From contig OZ005619.1 in assembly GCA_963930655.1 (NCBI GenBank), forward strand, positions 19,553,752 through 19,617,751: a DNA stretch of 64,000 nucleotides. The letters are read 5' to 3'. Source of the DNA: Myrica gale (taxonomy: Eukaryota; Streptophyta; Magnoliopsida; Fagales; Myricaceae). The position numbers and the translations under genes were made by a program. Positions 48,201 to 58,863 of this stretch are shown piece after piece (position 1 is the stretch's first letter; each line of letters starts with the position of its first letter). The notes under the pieces are model-generated. The model was not told where the DNA came from and searched no databases. It saw nothing but the letters and a program-made list of their open reading frames with translations.

Positions 48201-50400
48201 GAGTAGTTCTAATGGATAACACAAGTTCCTTTATATAGGCAAGACCATGGACTCTCATTTATTATTCTTACAACTTTTGGGTTATTCTCATTATTTCATC
48301 CATCAAAGAATAACAGGAGTCAGCCGCCTTGTTAGTAAGGGCAATTATCTATTTTGAATAAATGCAATGAACCACTTTAGGGAAGATCAAGTATTTTCTA
48401 GGGAAAATCAACAGTTTTTAATAAGGAAAACCAACAGTCCTAACAATATCTTCATAGGATTATTAACTCCATACATATAGAGACTTTTTGTTTTGTTTAT
48501 TTTCATTAGTTTCCCAACAGAAATTGTAGTAGCAATTCTTCTTAGTTCTTTTAGTATCTGGTTTGTGTTTGCTCAAGTTTTTATAGAACTGATCGGATTT
48601 TTTCCACAAGGTAATTTATGCTCTTCTTGCTTCCCCTCCGGGGCAGGGGAAGAAATCAGTGGTTGGAATTTTTGTTGTTTTTTTTTCTTTGCCATGACCA
48701 TAATTGTACCTTTATTCCTTTGGGTATTGGTCAGAACTCAGAAGGGGTCTACACGAGCCCACAAGGAACCCATTACACTTCCAAGACAAATGGTGCCATG
48801 ACATTGGTGCTTTGCCAAAAGAAGAATATTAGATTTACCAAGGACGTAGCACTAGGAAGTTAGTGGGTAGCAATATTGGGCACTAAAAATGTTACCCTAC
48901 GGAGAATTAAGTACAGGGTTTCTCATTTCTTAAACCTTATATGAGTTAATATGACTCATAAGGACCCAAACCAACCACAACTGCGATGGTACGAACTTTA
49001 CGTTAGACACTCATCTGGTTTTCCTTGGTTATGGTCGAGACGGAATGCACTGAAGGCATTTTGGCTGCGGCATATATTATTAAACTTATCCTTGAAAATA
49101 CCTTTTGACTAAAAATTAATTTGAACTGAAACGAGTAAACTCTGCACGAGCAATATTCAATAGTTTAGTATCTTACTTAATCAATCATGTCATAAAAAAA
49201 ATAATACCCTAAGACGGGGTTAGCTTCATGGCAACAGTTTTCACTTGTGTGGTTTGGTAATGGGGTGGATTATAGGATTATCGAATCAAACCTCCAGGGG
49301 CATGATGTTAAAAAATATGCTTTTTAACCATTGCATCTTCTTCTTTTTTTAATAGAGACTCTTTAATTTGCTACTAGAATAAGATAGTTCAATTTGAAAA
49401 CGATAAAGATATAACATACATTGAATGTTGTATAATTTACAATACTCAGTAATAACAATGCGTACGATTAAATGTCATAAGACATACATGTTGTTTATCT
49501 CTATTCGAATTAGATCATTCCATTCATATAACAACTTGGAGAGAATCTTAATCTATTTATATTAAGCTCAAATCATTGTTCATTTATCTCGACCTATCTT
49601 GAGAGAGGACATTTGGTTCTTCTACATTGATCTTGTACTGTATGTAGGATATTTACATATTCATCTAAATCTCTCTTAAGGGATTGTTAGTAGCTAATCA
49701 TACTACTATGAAGTCTAAAAATTTTAACTTTGATTTTCCTTCTTGTTTAGAAAAGAAAATCTGTGTAAAAGATTATGTTCTCAGGAGGGAAAAAGAATAT
49801 GGCTAATATGATTTCGTTTTTTTTTTTATCAAACAAATAGAATAGAGAAAAGAGGAGAAGGAAATTTTCAAAAAAAATTATTTTCAAGTTTATAACAAAT
49901 ATCAAACAAGAAATTAATGGACCGTTGAACCATTTGGGGACCATTGAGCTTCCCATCCCATGCATCCCATCAACATTCCCTTCCACACAAGCCCAAAAAA
50001 AATAAAGGAAACCTATAAACACTTTACTATACCCATACCCTTAACACAACCACCATGGTTAAATATTAACTAAAGGTAATGTGGGCATGTCCCTATAAAT
50101 AGGAAGTTTTTGGCCATTTTCAAGACCCTCGTGGACCTCTTGGTCTTACTTAGGCATTCGCGAATGCCTCAATACTCCTACGGATCACGTCCCCTCGAGG
50201 CAGTCGAGAGGCTTTAAAAACAAAAAAGGGAAAGTGGGGTTGGGAATATATAGGAGAAAAAACAGGGGATTTTATAGGCAAAGCGAGAAGTGCCAATAGG
50301 TCCCTGAATTGGAAAGGTACGTACGTCTTTAATTTTTCTGTTTTACTCCGATAACATCTTTTGGACTTTGAAGACGAGGGTCTGTATCTTTACAAAACTT
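48200..50400. other. Spacer without recognised gene
   Basis: AT-rich; frames such as 48493-48801 and 49747-50022 are hydrophobic readings of T- or A-rich DNA without domains. The only distinct structure is the 18-bp perfect palindrome at 50152-50169. Confidence 0.5.
50152..50169. promoter_or_regulatory. Perfect 18-bp palindrome AGGCATTCGCGAATGCCT
   Basis: A perfect inverted repeat with no spacer, about 560 bp before the ARID gene start codon and perhaps 250 bp before its leader. A second short dyad, CTCGA-GGCAG-TCGAG, follows near 50195-50209. It could be a site for a dimeric protein; no factor is recognised. Confidence 0.35.
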
Positions 50401-50710
50401 GAATTTTAGCCCCCCGTTTCTCTTTCTCTCTTGCCCATGCAAATATCTGCAATTTACAGAGAGCGCGGGGACATGGGTTCCAAACTGGCTAGTATAGCTT
50501 CAAAGCTCTAGACTCAATATTTTCCCGCCAAAACCCAGATGGACAACAGGTACTCTTTTTCTTTGCTTGTTCATTGTCTGAAACCCAGATGGGTGTTTTT
50601 TTTTCTTCCCTTTTATTTGTATTTTTTTATTGCTTGGATGATTTTTATCCATCAAGGCGACAAGGATTATAAACTTAGTGACTTGGTTTTTAGGGTTTGA
50701 ATTCGAACTA
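50400..50710 (+). promoter_or_regulatory. Leader of the ARID-ELM2 gene with short uORF
   Basis: A leader exon probably ends at 50549 (GACAACAG then GTACTC), and the next begins after GGTTTTTAG near 50692. An ATG at 50539 would give a five-codon uORF (MDNRV, then TGA) that ends just before the main ATG at 50711. Confidence 0.45.
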
Positions 50711-51281
50711 ATGGCAGGGTGGTCGATGCTAGCTGATGATGGGTTTGCTTTAGATTGTGCCAAATCCCCACGAAAGAAACTCTGTTCGAACTGCTTGTGG
50801 GTCGATCTTAAACCGGCTTCAAAAGGGTCCGATAAGGCATCGGAAGCTCGTATCGAAGGCGTAGAAGAAGCCGATAAGCTCCAATGCGAGTTCGAGGCAT
50901 TTCTTCGAGGTTTCTTCAAGGAGATCTGCCCACGAGACCCTTTTCGGCCTCTACCTCCAATGCTTGGAGACGGGCAACGTGTGGATTTGCTTAAGCTTTT
51001 GTTAGTTGTGAGAGAGAAAGGTGGGTGAGATGCCATTTCGGAAAACCAGTCGTGGAATACGGTGGCAAAGGAGTCGAGGTTGTCGGGTTCGAATCTCGCT
51101 TCGCTTGTGAATTTGGTTTACATCAAGTATTTGGATAGCTTAGAGAGATGGTTGAAGAGGGCTGCTGAGAATAAGGGCTGGGAATGTGGATTGAGTAATA
51201 GAGGTTTGAACCTTATTGGGCGTTTGATAGAGTTGCACTTGCAGGCAGATTAAAATTTTTTCGGAAAAAGCTTCACATAAG

Positions 51282-54200
51282 ATGAAGAAGGACGACGAGT
51301 ACCGGCATTTGGAATTAGCATCTGTACAGGTGGAGTGGAACAGGAGTGAAAAATGTTTTGGTGAAGAGGGGTCATCCGGTTTGGATGTGGTGGATAGTAA
51401 TACATTGAGCAATGAAGGTGAAAGAGAGATGACACCGTTGGATGGGGATGGGAATGGTGTTGTTATAGATGAGAAAAAGGTGTGCTTGGATTCAAGTGAG
51501 AGTGCTGTTAATGCTCTGGATGGTGGAAAATTTTGCGACAATGATGAAGTAAAAAGTATGTTAGCAGGATCGGCTGGAGGAAAGAGATGTAATATTGATG
51601 GCGATGGTCTGGTAATTTTGGACCCAGAGAGTACTTGTGGTAAGAGGAAGCGGCAGTCTCTGTGTGAAATGCTCGACTGGGTCACCGGGGTAGCAAAGAA
51701 TCCTTGTGATCCTGCTGTTAGTTCATTACCAGAATGGTCCAAGTGGAAGTCTCTTGGGAAAGAGGAAATGTGGAAGCAGGTTTTGTTGGCCAGGGAGGCC
51801 ATCTTTCTGAAAAGACGAGTTGACTCAAGCTCTGACCAATGGCAGGTATATGCTAGAACACCCTGTGTGCTATGAATAGGAAAGTGAACAATATTCTATA
51901 CTTGCAGATGTGCAGATATGACGTACAGTGCATATTCACAATTCTGTTTCTGTGTGCGTTGGCGGTCCTGTATCCCATGTATGCAACTAAACGAGACACC
52001 TACATGTGTCATTTATATTAGGCTTGCAATTTTTTCATTGATTTTGCTGAATTTGAGATGCTGTATTACATGCATCAGATTCCTGTTGTCAGTGTGTTTT
52101 GACTAACCAACCCCAGGGTTGCATCACTTACTGGATTACATGTATCCTATAGATGATGACCTCAGCCTTCTAACTTTGTACCATCTGATGGATTTGGAAT
52201 TTTCTTATGGATCGGCTCTGTTGTCCTTAACCTTCGCTGCTATTATGTAAGGGCATGATAAACAAGTCGCATCATGCTGTTCTGTTTAGGACCATGTCAC
52301 TGTATTTGGATTTATCTGCTATACAGTTGTTTCTTCTTGCTACGCATCTGGTCTGTTCTTACACATCCATATGCAATAGGACATGGCAATTTGATGGATC
52401 AAATTTCTCTATTTTCTTGATTGTATGCTTCATGTCGATCATCTTGTTTGGCTTGAGCAGAGACACATTCAACTCCTAGTGGTACGTATTTTCCCATTTA
52501 TATTAGTTTTGTCATAAGACCATAGGCATTGAACCATTCTAAGACCCCCTATATAACACAATTTGTTTGCTTCCCAATCCCTTTGAATCTTCATATGTCA
52601 AAATCTTCTTGTAATGCACAGGTATTTCATCTTAAATTTCCGTTGAGCCTTAATTTGTCAATTTTTGTTCTGTTCTAGGCTGTATTAATATACATTTAGC
52701 ACATAATAGGAAGTCAAAAAATGGTGCATCAAGAAGCTTTGACGGGTATATTTATTTGGAAATTTTGTCAAGTTTTTGCATATGGGTGGGCTTTAATAAT
52801 AATAACCTTGCTAATATGTTAAATGTCAAATCTGATTTGCAATGTAGCAAAAATATCTTTCAATAAATGATGTCAGGATCATTTTTCATGTGAGAATATG
52901 CAATCAGTTTGTAGTCCTTTTTCAGATTATGTTCATGGCTATCATCTTTTGAAGATGATATAAAGTCCTGCAGTGTATTATCTTCCTTTATTTCTCCTCG
53001 CTTGCTGAACACTTGGTAATACCAGACAGATGTTGGTAATGGTGACTTCTCTACAAAATTATTTTTGTCAACATCACAACAATGAGCTTGTAAAGGTGCA
53101 AAATCACCTGCCCCAGGGACGGGCAGGCACAACTGGTTTTCCATGTTCACTTAATTAGAGTGTAGACTGTCACTGAGGTTGTATGGGAGATTGCTTTGCT
53201 ATTTGTGCCCTGAACTTTTTCGGATTATAGTTACCTGTATATACTTCTTGCTTTATGCATGAGTTCAAGCTTTCTTCCTAAGCTTTGACTTGATGTGACA
53301 GTACTTCCAAATTTTCAACAAGTGCCATTATGTCATTCAGAGATTGTTCAAATTATGGAGAAACTGAGACACTATTTCATGTATTTACGTTATTCAGTTA
53401 AGTCTTGTTCTCCGTTTGTAGAAAACTCAGAAGATGCATCCGTGCTTGTACGAGTATCAACTAGCCCCAAGTTACAAGCTTAGAGACAGATCAAGACGTG
53501 GCCAGGAGGTTGACTCTGAGAAAATGTCCTTGCAGACACAAGTTCGTTCTGAGTCACCCTCTGCCACTCAAAGTAACGTGGACAAAAATACTGGTGTGGA
53601 AGGCAGGGAAGATGGAGTTGACAGCCAGTTGCTTGGAACCTCTGATTTGTCCGCTACAGATTCACCACTTGACAAATATGGCGCAAGGCGCATTTCTTGG
53701 AGGCCACGTTTTAAAGCTGAAGTGCAGGAATGGACTGGGGTGACTTCTGAAAGTGACCCAAAGTGGTTGGGGACCCGAATTTGGCCATTGGATAAAATGG
53801 AGCAGAGACATCTCATTGAAAGGGATCCTATTGGCAAGGGAAGACGAGATTCATGTGGCTGTGAACTGCCTGGTTCTATTGAATGTGTCAGGTTTCACAT
53901 TGCAGAGAAAAGGTTGAGAGTAAAGCTGGAATTGGGTTCAGCCTTCTATCATTGGAAATTCGAGAAGATGGGAGAGGAAGTCAAACTTTCGTGGACAAAG
54001 GAACAAGAAGAGAAATTTAAGGGTGCACTGAGGTCAAATACTCCATCTCTTCATACATTTTTCTGGGATCAAAATTTCAAGTTCTTGCCTACGAAGAGCA
54101 GAGCAGATTTAGTGAGTTACTATTTCAATGTCTTTCTTCTGGAGCGCAGAGCATACCAGAATAGATTTACTCCAAATGTAATTTACAGTGATGATGAAGA

Positions 54201-54303
54201 ATTGGAATCTGGATTTGTGAGTAATGCTACTGGGAATGAAGAAGACAGGTCACCAAGCTCCATCTTTTATTCTCCAAAGAAGCCATATACAAAATCTAGG
54301 TAG
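51282..54303 (+). CDS. Intact downstream reading frame of the ARID-ELM2 locus (ELM2 part)
   Basis: Exons 51282-51845 and 53422-54303 join in phase (GACCAATGGCAG to AAAACTCAG) into 482 codons including the stop, 481 aa, without lesions. It includes the conserved block LCEMLDWVTGVAKNPCDP, then WKSLGKEEMWKQ before the intron, and the ELM2-type region after it. ATG at 51282 is the first in this frame, but nothing shows that it is used. Translation from here would yield a protein lacking the DNA-binding ARID domain. Listed separately because its integrity contrasts with the upstream exon. Confidence 0.55.
52860..53150 (-). other. Unrecognised 96-codon frame in the ARID gene intron, antisense
   Basis: The frame starts MNMENQLCLPVPGAGDF and has a mixed, protein-like composition (for example SPLPTSVWYYQVFSKRGE) rather than the low-complexity of most intronic frames. 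No domain, no clear splice partners and no promoter are seen. It could be a captured gene fragment or chance. Confidence 0.25.
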
Positions 54304-54771
54304 CATCTGAGAGTTGGTCATCGCATGAATCCAAGCATCTGAATGTGGTTTAGAATCAAGTGATTAAGTGAGAACCTGTGGTCTGGCAGTTTTGGTTCTA
54401 CTGTGGAGGGATTGCCTTTCATCTGGTGTGGCAATACAGAATCATGATTATCTTTGGTACGTGAATATGAAGAGTTACAGATGGTCATTGTGTTGGAGAA
54501 CTTTTGAAGAAGAATTTTCGGTGGATATGGTGGGGATGTTGGTCACAGTAGAGGCTCAAGACAGCTTTGGTGCTGTTCAAGTACTTTTGGTCCGTGTGAT
54601 TTTGTTTTTATTGGAAAATATTATTTTTGTCTTCATCATGATTACCAACAAAGTTACAGGTACTTTGCACACTTATTTCTTTCACTAGGTTTTTTGACGA
54701 GTAGGCGGAGTGAAAACAGAAGCCTTGGGGGATACAGGGGTTCAGTTTAGGAACATGTTGTACGGGAATTG
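54304..54771 (+). other. 3' region of the ARID-ELM2 gene
   Basis: Ordinary 3' UTR sequence following the TAG at 54301-54303. A 106-codon frame at 54368-54688 is hydrophobic toward its end and not recognised. Confidence 0.5.
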
Positions 54772-54785
54772 AAATTGTAGCCTAC

Positions 54786-54805
54786 AATTTTTTTTTTTTA
54801 TAAAC
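54786..54805 (-). mobile_element. Tail-only retroposon insertion, 20 bp
   Basis: AATTTTTTTTTTTTATAAAC is flanked by two perfect 14-bp copies of AAATTGTAGCCTAC (54772-54785 and 54806-54819). On the minus strand it reads GTTTATAAAA..., like the last bases and tail of the LINE ends in this window (ACTTATAAAA). Confidence 0.8.
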
Positions 54806-54929
54806 AAATTGTAGCCTACCATATATCAGAGAAAATGCACTTTGCTAGTTATAACAGGTTTTGAAATCATCTGGTAATTGTCTTTCCTTTGCAATTTTTC
54901 ATTTCCGTTTCTCAATTTGAAACCATGTG

Positions 54930-55161
54930 TGTTTGGTGGTGTCTTTGGAGGGAATGCAATAGATGTTTTGAAGATGTTTCTTAGTCCTTAGTGAACTTGC
55001 AAGGGTGTTTGTTTCATTCTCGTTTTTATTGGGCTAACGCGGTGTTAAGGTTGCCCCTGTGCTGATTTCGATGATTTCCTTAGTTTTGTTATTTGTATGT
55101 ACAGTCCCTTGTATTGTTTTCGCTCTTTTCTAATAAGATTGGCTTACTTATTAAAAAAAAA
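54930..55161 (+). mobile_element. LINE 3' end, 5'-truncated, with target duplication
   Basis: About 232 bp flanked by perfect 13-bp copies of TTGAAACCATGTG (54917-54929 and 55162-55174). The start encodes the L1 ORF2 tail (VWWCLWRECN, with CFEDVS), and the end reads TAATAAGATTGGCTTACTTATT then poly(A). The same family as the LINE at 39580-40697, judged by the coding tail and the 3' terminus. Confidence 0.9.
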
Positions 55162-55174
55162 TTGAAACCATGTG

Positions 55175-56063
55175 AAAATGTTCCTATGATTTGGGCAACT
55201 TGAACTAGGGCTTTGAGATTGAACCGTTTGAATGTTGTCTTCAGCATTGTGGATTTGTTTGGTCTTCCGATGTGGGATGGTAAATAACTGTTAGTGGAAA
55301 AACATGTAAAAAAACTGTTAGATGAGAAAAAGGGTTTACATGTTAATTTGAGTTGCAGATTGATGCAAAGGAGGTTCACCATCCCAACTAGGGAGCCAAA
55401 CACCTCCTGAAACGTAAGACTCGTGTACAGTTGAGCTGGTCGGTTTGGTCTACTTCTCCTATTTTGTTCACTAACAAATGAGAGTAGCCATTCCTTGTAG
55501 TATTTGAAGAGTATGTAGATGCATTACAGGCATCTCTCTAAACCGGACAATATTATGCTTTAAACTCCATTGAATATGTGGAATGAGTACTACCACCAAG
55601 GCTTCAGTGAATGGATCCACTGGAAAGTATATATTTTTCCATTAGGAAAATTAAATGAAAATACAAAATCCAAATTTAAATGTAGAGCCTCTTAAGTTTA
55701 TTGATGAATAATTTAAAGGGTAGCAATCTCCTTTTCTTCGTGACTCATTGAGTTGAATAGAACATTTACTTCCTAAAGACTGATGCAACATTAAATAATA
55801 CAATATTCATGATTGATTGAAAGAGGGATGCATTGGTATCTTTTGTATTATTGAGAGAGAAATATCTCACTTTTTTATATCTTTAAATTTCAGAAGTTAA
55901 TATCCAATATTATCTAAACCCAAAGTATTAAAAATACTTATAATCTAAATAAAATATCAAGTACATCTCTGGGGCCTCTATTTGCAAATCCTGTATCATT
56001 AGCTATGAGGACATGTTAGGCCAGAATTTGAAAAAGTTTAAGCCAACAGGAGAATTACTCTGG
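55175..56063. other. Spacer without recognised gene
   Basis: AT-rich. A 104-codon minus-strand frame at 55089-55403 overlaps the LINE end and is not a gene. Nothing else stands out. Confidence 0.5.
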
Positions 56064-56238
56064 CTGCGTTTGCAACCATAATTTTCCTCAAAATTTTATC
56101 CCTCCTAATAAAATACTCTAATATAATCTCTCTCTTCCATAAAAATATAAAAAATTACCTCTCTCTTCACCTTTTCACTAAACCCAATACCAACACCTAT
56201 TCTCATACCAAAAATATTACAACACAAACACAACTTCT
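56064..56238. mobile_element. MITE, family A (Tourist-like)
   Basis: The element starts GGCTGCGTTTGCAACC and ends ATTACAACACAAACACAACTT. Close match along its length to the copy at 8305-8479. Confidence 0.7.
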
Positions 56239-57028
56239 GTCGGCCTAAACCTGTCTCGCAGGATAAGTTTTTCTACAATGATGAGCGCATAACCCATCTC
56301 ACAGCTTTATATATGACAAATTTAAAACTTATCAATAGTAATAAAAACATCATCTCGTACTCATATAACTCCAACTTAATGCCTCCGAACCATTATGCTA
56401 GCACACCACCGGACACCAGAGACGTTGTGCCAGACACCAGCTTGATATAGCATCTATTGGTATTCTGATGCATCGGCCACTGCGATGGGGATCGTCTTCA
56501 CGCAGCCCAAAAATATAAAGAAACCCAAATATAAAATTATGATATTTTGATTTATTGTGTATACTACAGTTAAGTTGAACTTTCTTGCCCCCGGAAGAAA
56601 ATTCTGGAATCCTATTACTCTTACACCCATGTGAAATAAGAGATAAATGTTGGGTCTCGGTTGTAAGTGCGAAGGTAAGAAAGCCACGACATATAAACCC
56701 CATAGTAGTGTTCAGAATCTTCAGATTTCGGCCAAAAATAATAATAATGAAAAATGTTCTGAAAACGCGGAAGTTCGGATCACCCTAATCTTATCCCACA
56801 ATTTTCTCTCACTAGGCCTCTAACTACTGCATATAAGTAGAACCCACATTGTCTTGCATCACTGTCAACCCAATTGCTTTGGTTTCTTGTGACTTGTAAG
56901 GTACCAAATACAATGAATGTAAAGGTAAGAAATCTTTGCAGGACTCTCCTGGTCAAAAGAATCTGTGTCGTTTTCTTTGCTTAAATAATTGGTGTTCCTC
57001 TTAGATAAATCAATTAGTTCAGAAACCG
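56239..57028. other. Spacer without recognised gene
   Basis: Minus-strand frames at 56398-56703 overlap each other and show no known domain. Nothing else is supported. Confidence 0.4.
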
Positions 57029-57045
57029 CTTAGAAAAAAAAAAAA
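57029..57045 (+). mobile_element. Tail-only retroposon insertion, 17 bp
   Basis: CTTAGAAAAAAAAAAAA is flanked by two perfect 14-bp copies of TAGTTCAGAAACCG (57015-57028 and 57046-57059). Only five bases precede the A run. The same TTAG-A form as the insertion at 17807. Confidence 0.8.
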
Positions 57046-57060
57046 TAGTTCAGAAACCGA

Positions 57061-57372
57061 GTGCACAAAATAATGCACTTATATCACCTTTATCACTTGT
57101 GTTTTCAAAACCCTCGTTCTCTTTTATTAAAAGCAAGCTTTCTTAGGTCTCCTACTAACTTTGACAACCTATGGCAGCAGTTTACGCAGTTCGAAGGCGA
57201 AAAGAAGAATGACTTGCAGTGGAAGATCTTTAGTCCCAAGAGTGATTTCAAAGGAGCAACCGAACAATCTTTTGGGTGTTCAAAGGGGCATAAATGCATA
57301 TTGGTCGCAGTTGTAGACATTTTAGAAGTGCATTCGAAGTTTTGTCCATGTGGGCATAATTTCCTTTCCTGA
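57061..57372 (+). other. Unrecognised frame, possible gene fragment
   Basis: A 103-codon frame, whose middle (NFDNLWQQFTQFEGEKKNDL, FGCSKGHKCI, FCPCGH) looks like protein with paired cysteines. The C-x-C-G near the end faintly recalls plant DUF674 proteins, but the match is too weak to name. It begins directly at the tail-only insertion and has no promoter seen. Confidence 0.2.
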
Positions 57373-58117
57373 ATAAATATTAATATATTAATGTATATTT
57401 GAATTTTATATGTTTTTGGGTAAAGGATGGTGAAATTTTTTAAAGATATTTAATTTTTATTAGAATCCGTACGAAAGGGTAAAGAGTGATGGTTTGATGT
57501 AATTATTTAATAAAAAATATTAAAATTAGGTGAAAATAAAAGATTTGTTATAAAAATTTTTCGAAAAATTATTAAAATTTGTGTATAAAATTGATAAAGA
57601 TTGTATAAAAAATATTTATATTTATATATATATATATATTAAGATTTTAAATGCTGATTTTAAATATTTTCACAATCGAATATGTACATTGTTATCGAAG
57701 CCTAACTGCTTGACACTTTGTCCAAATGAATCTATCTATCTATCTTGGTTGGTGGAAAAAATTGGGACTGGACAGCACTTATCACCACTCAACCAAAGGC
57801 AGACATGTGGCAAGTATCGGTAAACGGCGTGTGTTTTATATTAAGGTGAACATGGTTAGGACTTAAGTGCAATAAAATACCAAAGGATTATACCTGAGAA
57901 TGCCCTTCTTCAGAAGCCATGTATAGAAGCAAGCTTTTGGTTGTAGTTGAATATCTTTTTTCGGAAATTATAATCAAGATAGGGACCGGTAAAAACTCAT
58001 TAAAGACATGTTTATTTATAAAAATATTTCATAATGCAATAAAATTCAACAAATAATTAAAATCTCAATAATTCATACAAAAAATAATATTTTTTACACA
58101 ATATCTAATAATTTTTT

Positions 58118-58349
58118 GGGATAAATGCAAAATCAGTCTCTGTGCTATACGCAAAAATCGTTTTAGTCCATGTGATATGAAAAACATCGATTTAGTCTCT
58201 GTGATTCTCTTTTCGTTTGTTATTGGTCCTCCACCAGGGACTGGTTTTATCACTTTTTGAAATCACAAGGACTAAATCGATGTTTTTCATATCACAGAGA
58301 CTAAATCGATTTTTACGTATAGCACAGGGACCAATTTTGTATTTATCCC
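58118..58349. mobile_element. Mutator-type MITE, 232 bp, long terminal inverted repeats
   Basis: Both ends read GGGATAAATRCAAAAT inward, and the inverted repeats run about 90 bp (matching CATCGATTTAGTCTCTGTGA with its complement), leaving only some 50 bp between them. Flanks are perfect 9-bp copies of TAATTTTTT (58109-58117 and 58350-58358), the duplication length of Mutator elements. No coding capacity. The AT-rich sequence on both sides resembles a further MITE. Confidence 0.9.
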
Positions 58350-58863
58350 TAATTTTTTTAAATAAACTCCAATACATTTTTAAAAATAAATTATAAAAAA
58401 TATTCATACAAAATGCTATCAAGCTGACCTAATTCGATCTGAGTATACGGGATATGAGGCGGATTTCCCGAGTTATCCAAAAAAAAATTGGCAATTATCC
58501 AAAAATACAAGGTGGCAAAGGGAGGAATCTTTGTAAGTGAAAACTGTGCAAGTTAATAATAAAAATGTATAAACTAATAATATTAATTAATTATAATTTT
58601 TCTCTAGAATTTATATCTCAATCTTAAAAAATTCTCGTAAATTCCAACTCTTTCCAACTTACCACCTTAATATTCCTGTCACGTTTCAATTCCCATTCGA
58701 GACTCAATTTTGACGCTAATTCGAACGTTTTCCGTACACGTTACATCCTTCCACGCGAAAAGACGAGACTGCCCTCAATCCATGAGAAGAAAACCTTGAA
58801 CCCATCAGCTGCGTTTTGAAAATGAGAAAGCAAACCAACACAGTTCAAAACGTGAAATCAAAC

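Larger units (their letters stand above)
50711..54303 (+). pseudogene. ARID-ELM2 domain protein gene, with stop and frameshift in the ARID exon
   Basis: Likely homologue of plant ARID1/ARID2 chromatin proteins (At2g46040, At4g11400), nuclear factors that bind AT-rich DNA and recruit deacetylase complexes. The first coding exon (50711-51845) starts MAGWSMLADDGFALDCAKS. The ARID domain (about 50860-51180) reads FEAFLRGFFKEICPRDPFRPLP and LLKLLLVVREKGG. Then an in-frame TGA at 51026-51028 stands where homologues have Tyr or Cys, and the domain goes on in the same frame (DAISENQSWNTVAKES, LVNLVYIKYLDSLERWL). A second break follows: this frame ends at 51251-51253, while the following conserved coding sequence (from about 51243; ATG at 51282) is in the next frame. 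The second exon, 53422-54303, is intact with the ELM2-type region (EWTGVTSESDPKWLGTRIWP, IERDPIGKGRRDSCGC, GSIECVRFHIAEKR) and ends at a TAG. Either the gene is decaying, the assembly has errors, or only a C-terminal product from 51282 is made. Confidence 0.75.

Noticed and set aside
50500..51036. 178-codon minus-strand frame over the ARID exon
   Set aside because: Antisense to a region with clear ARID homology; no known domain in that direction.
51140..51802. 220-codon minus-strand frame over the ARID exon
   Set aside because: Serine/leucine-rich shadow of the acidic coding strand; the plus strand is the one with homology.
57581..57640. (TA)n run as an origin or promoter
   Set aside because: Simple AT-rich sequence of a plant spacer; nothing specific supports a function.
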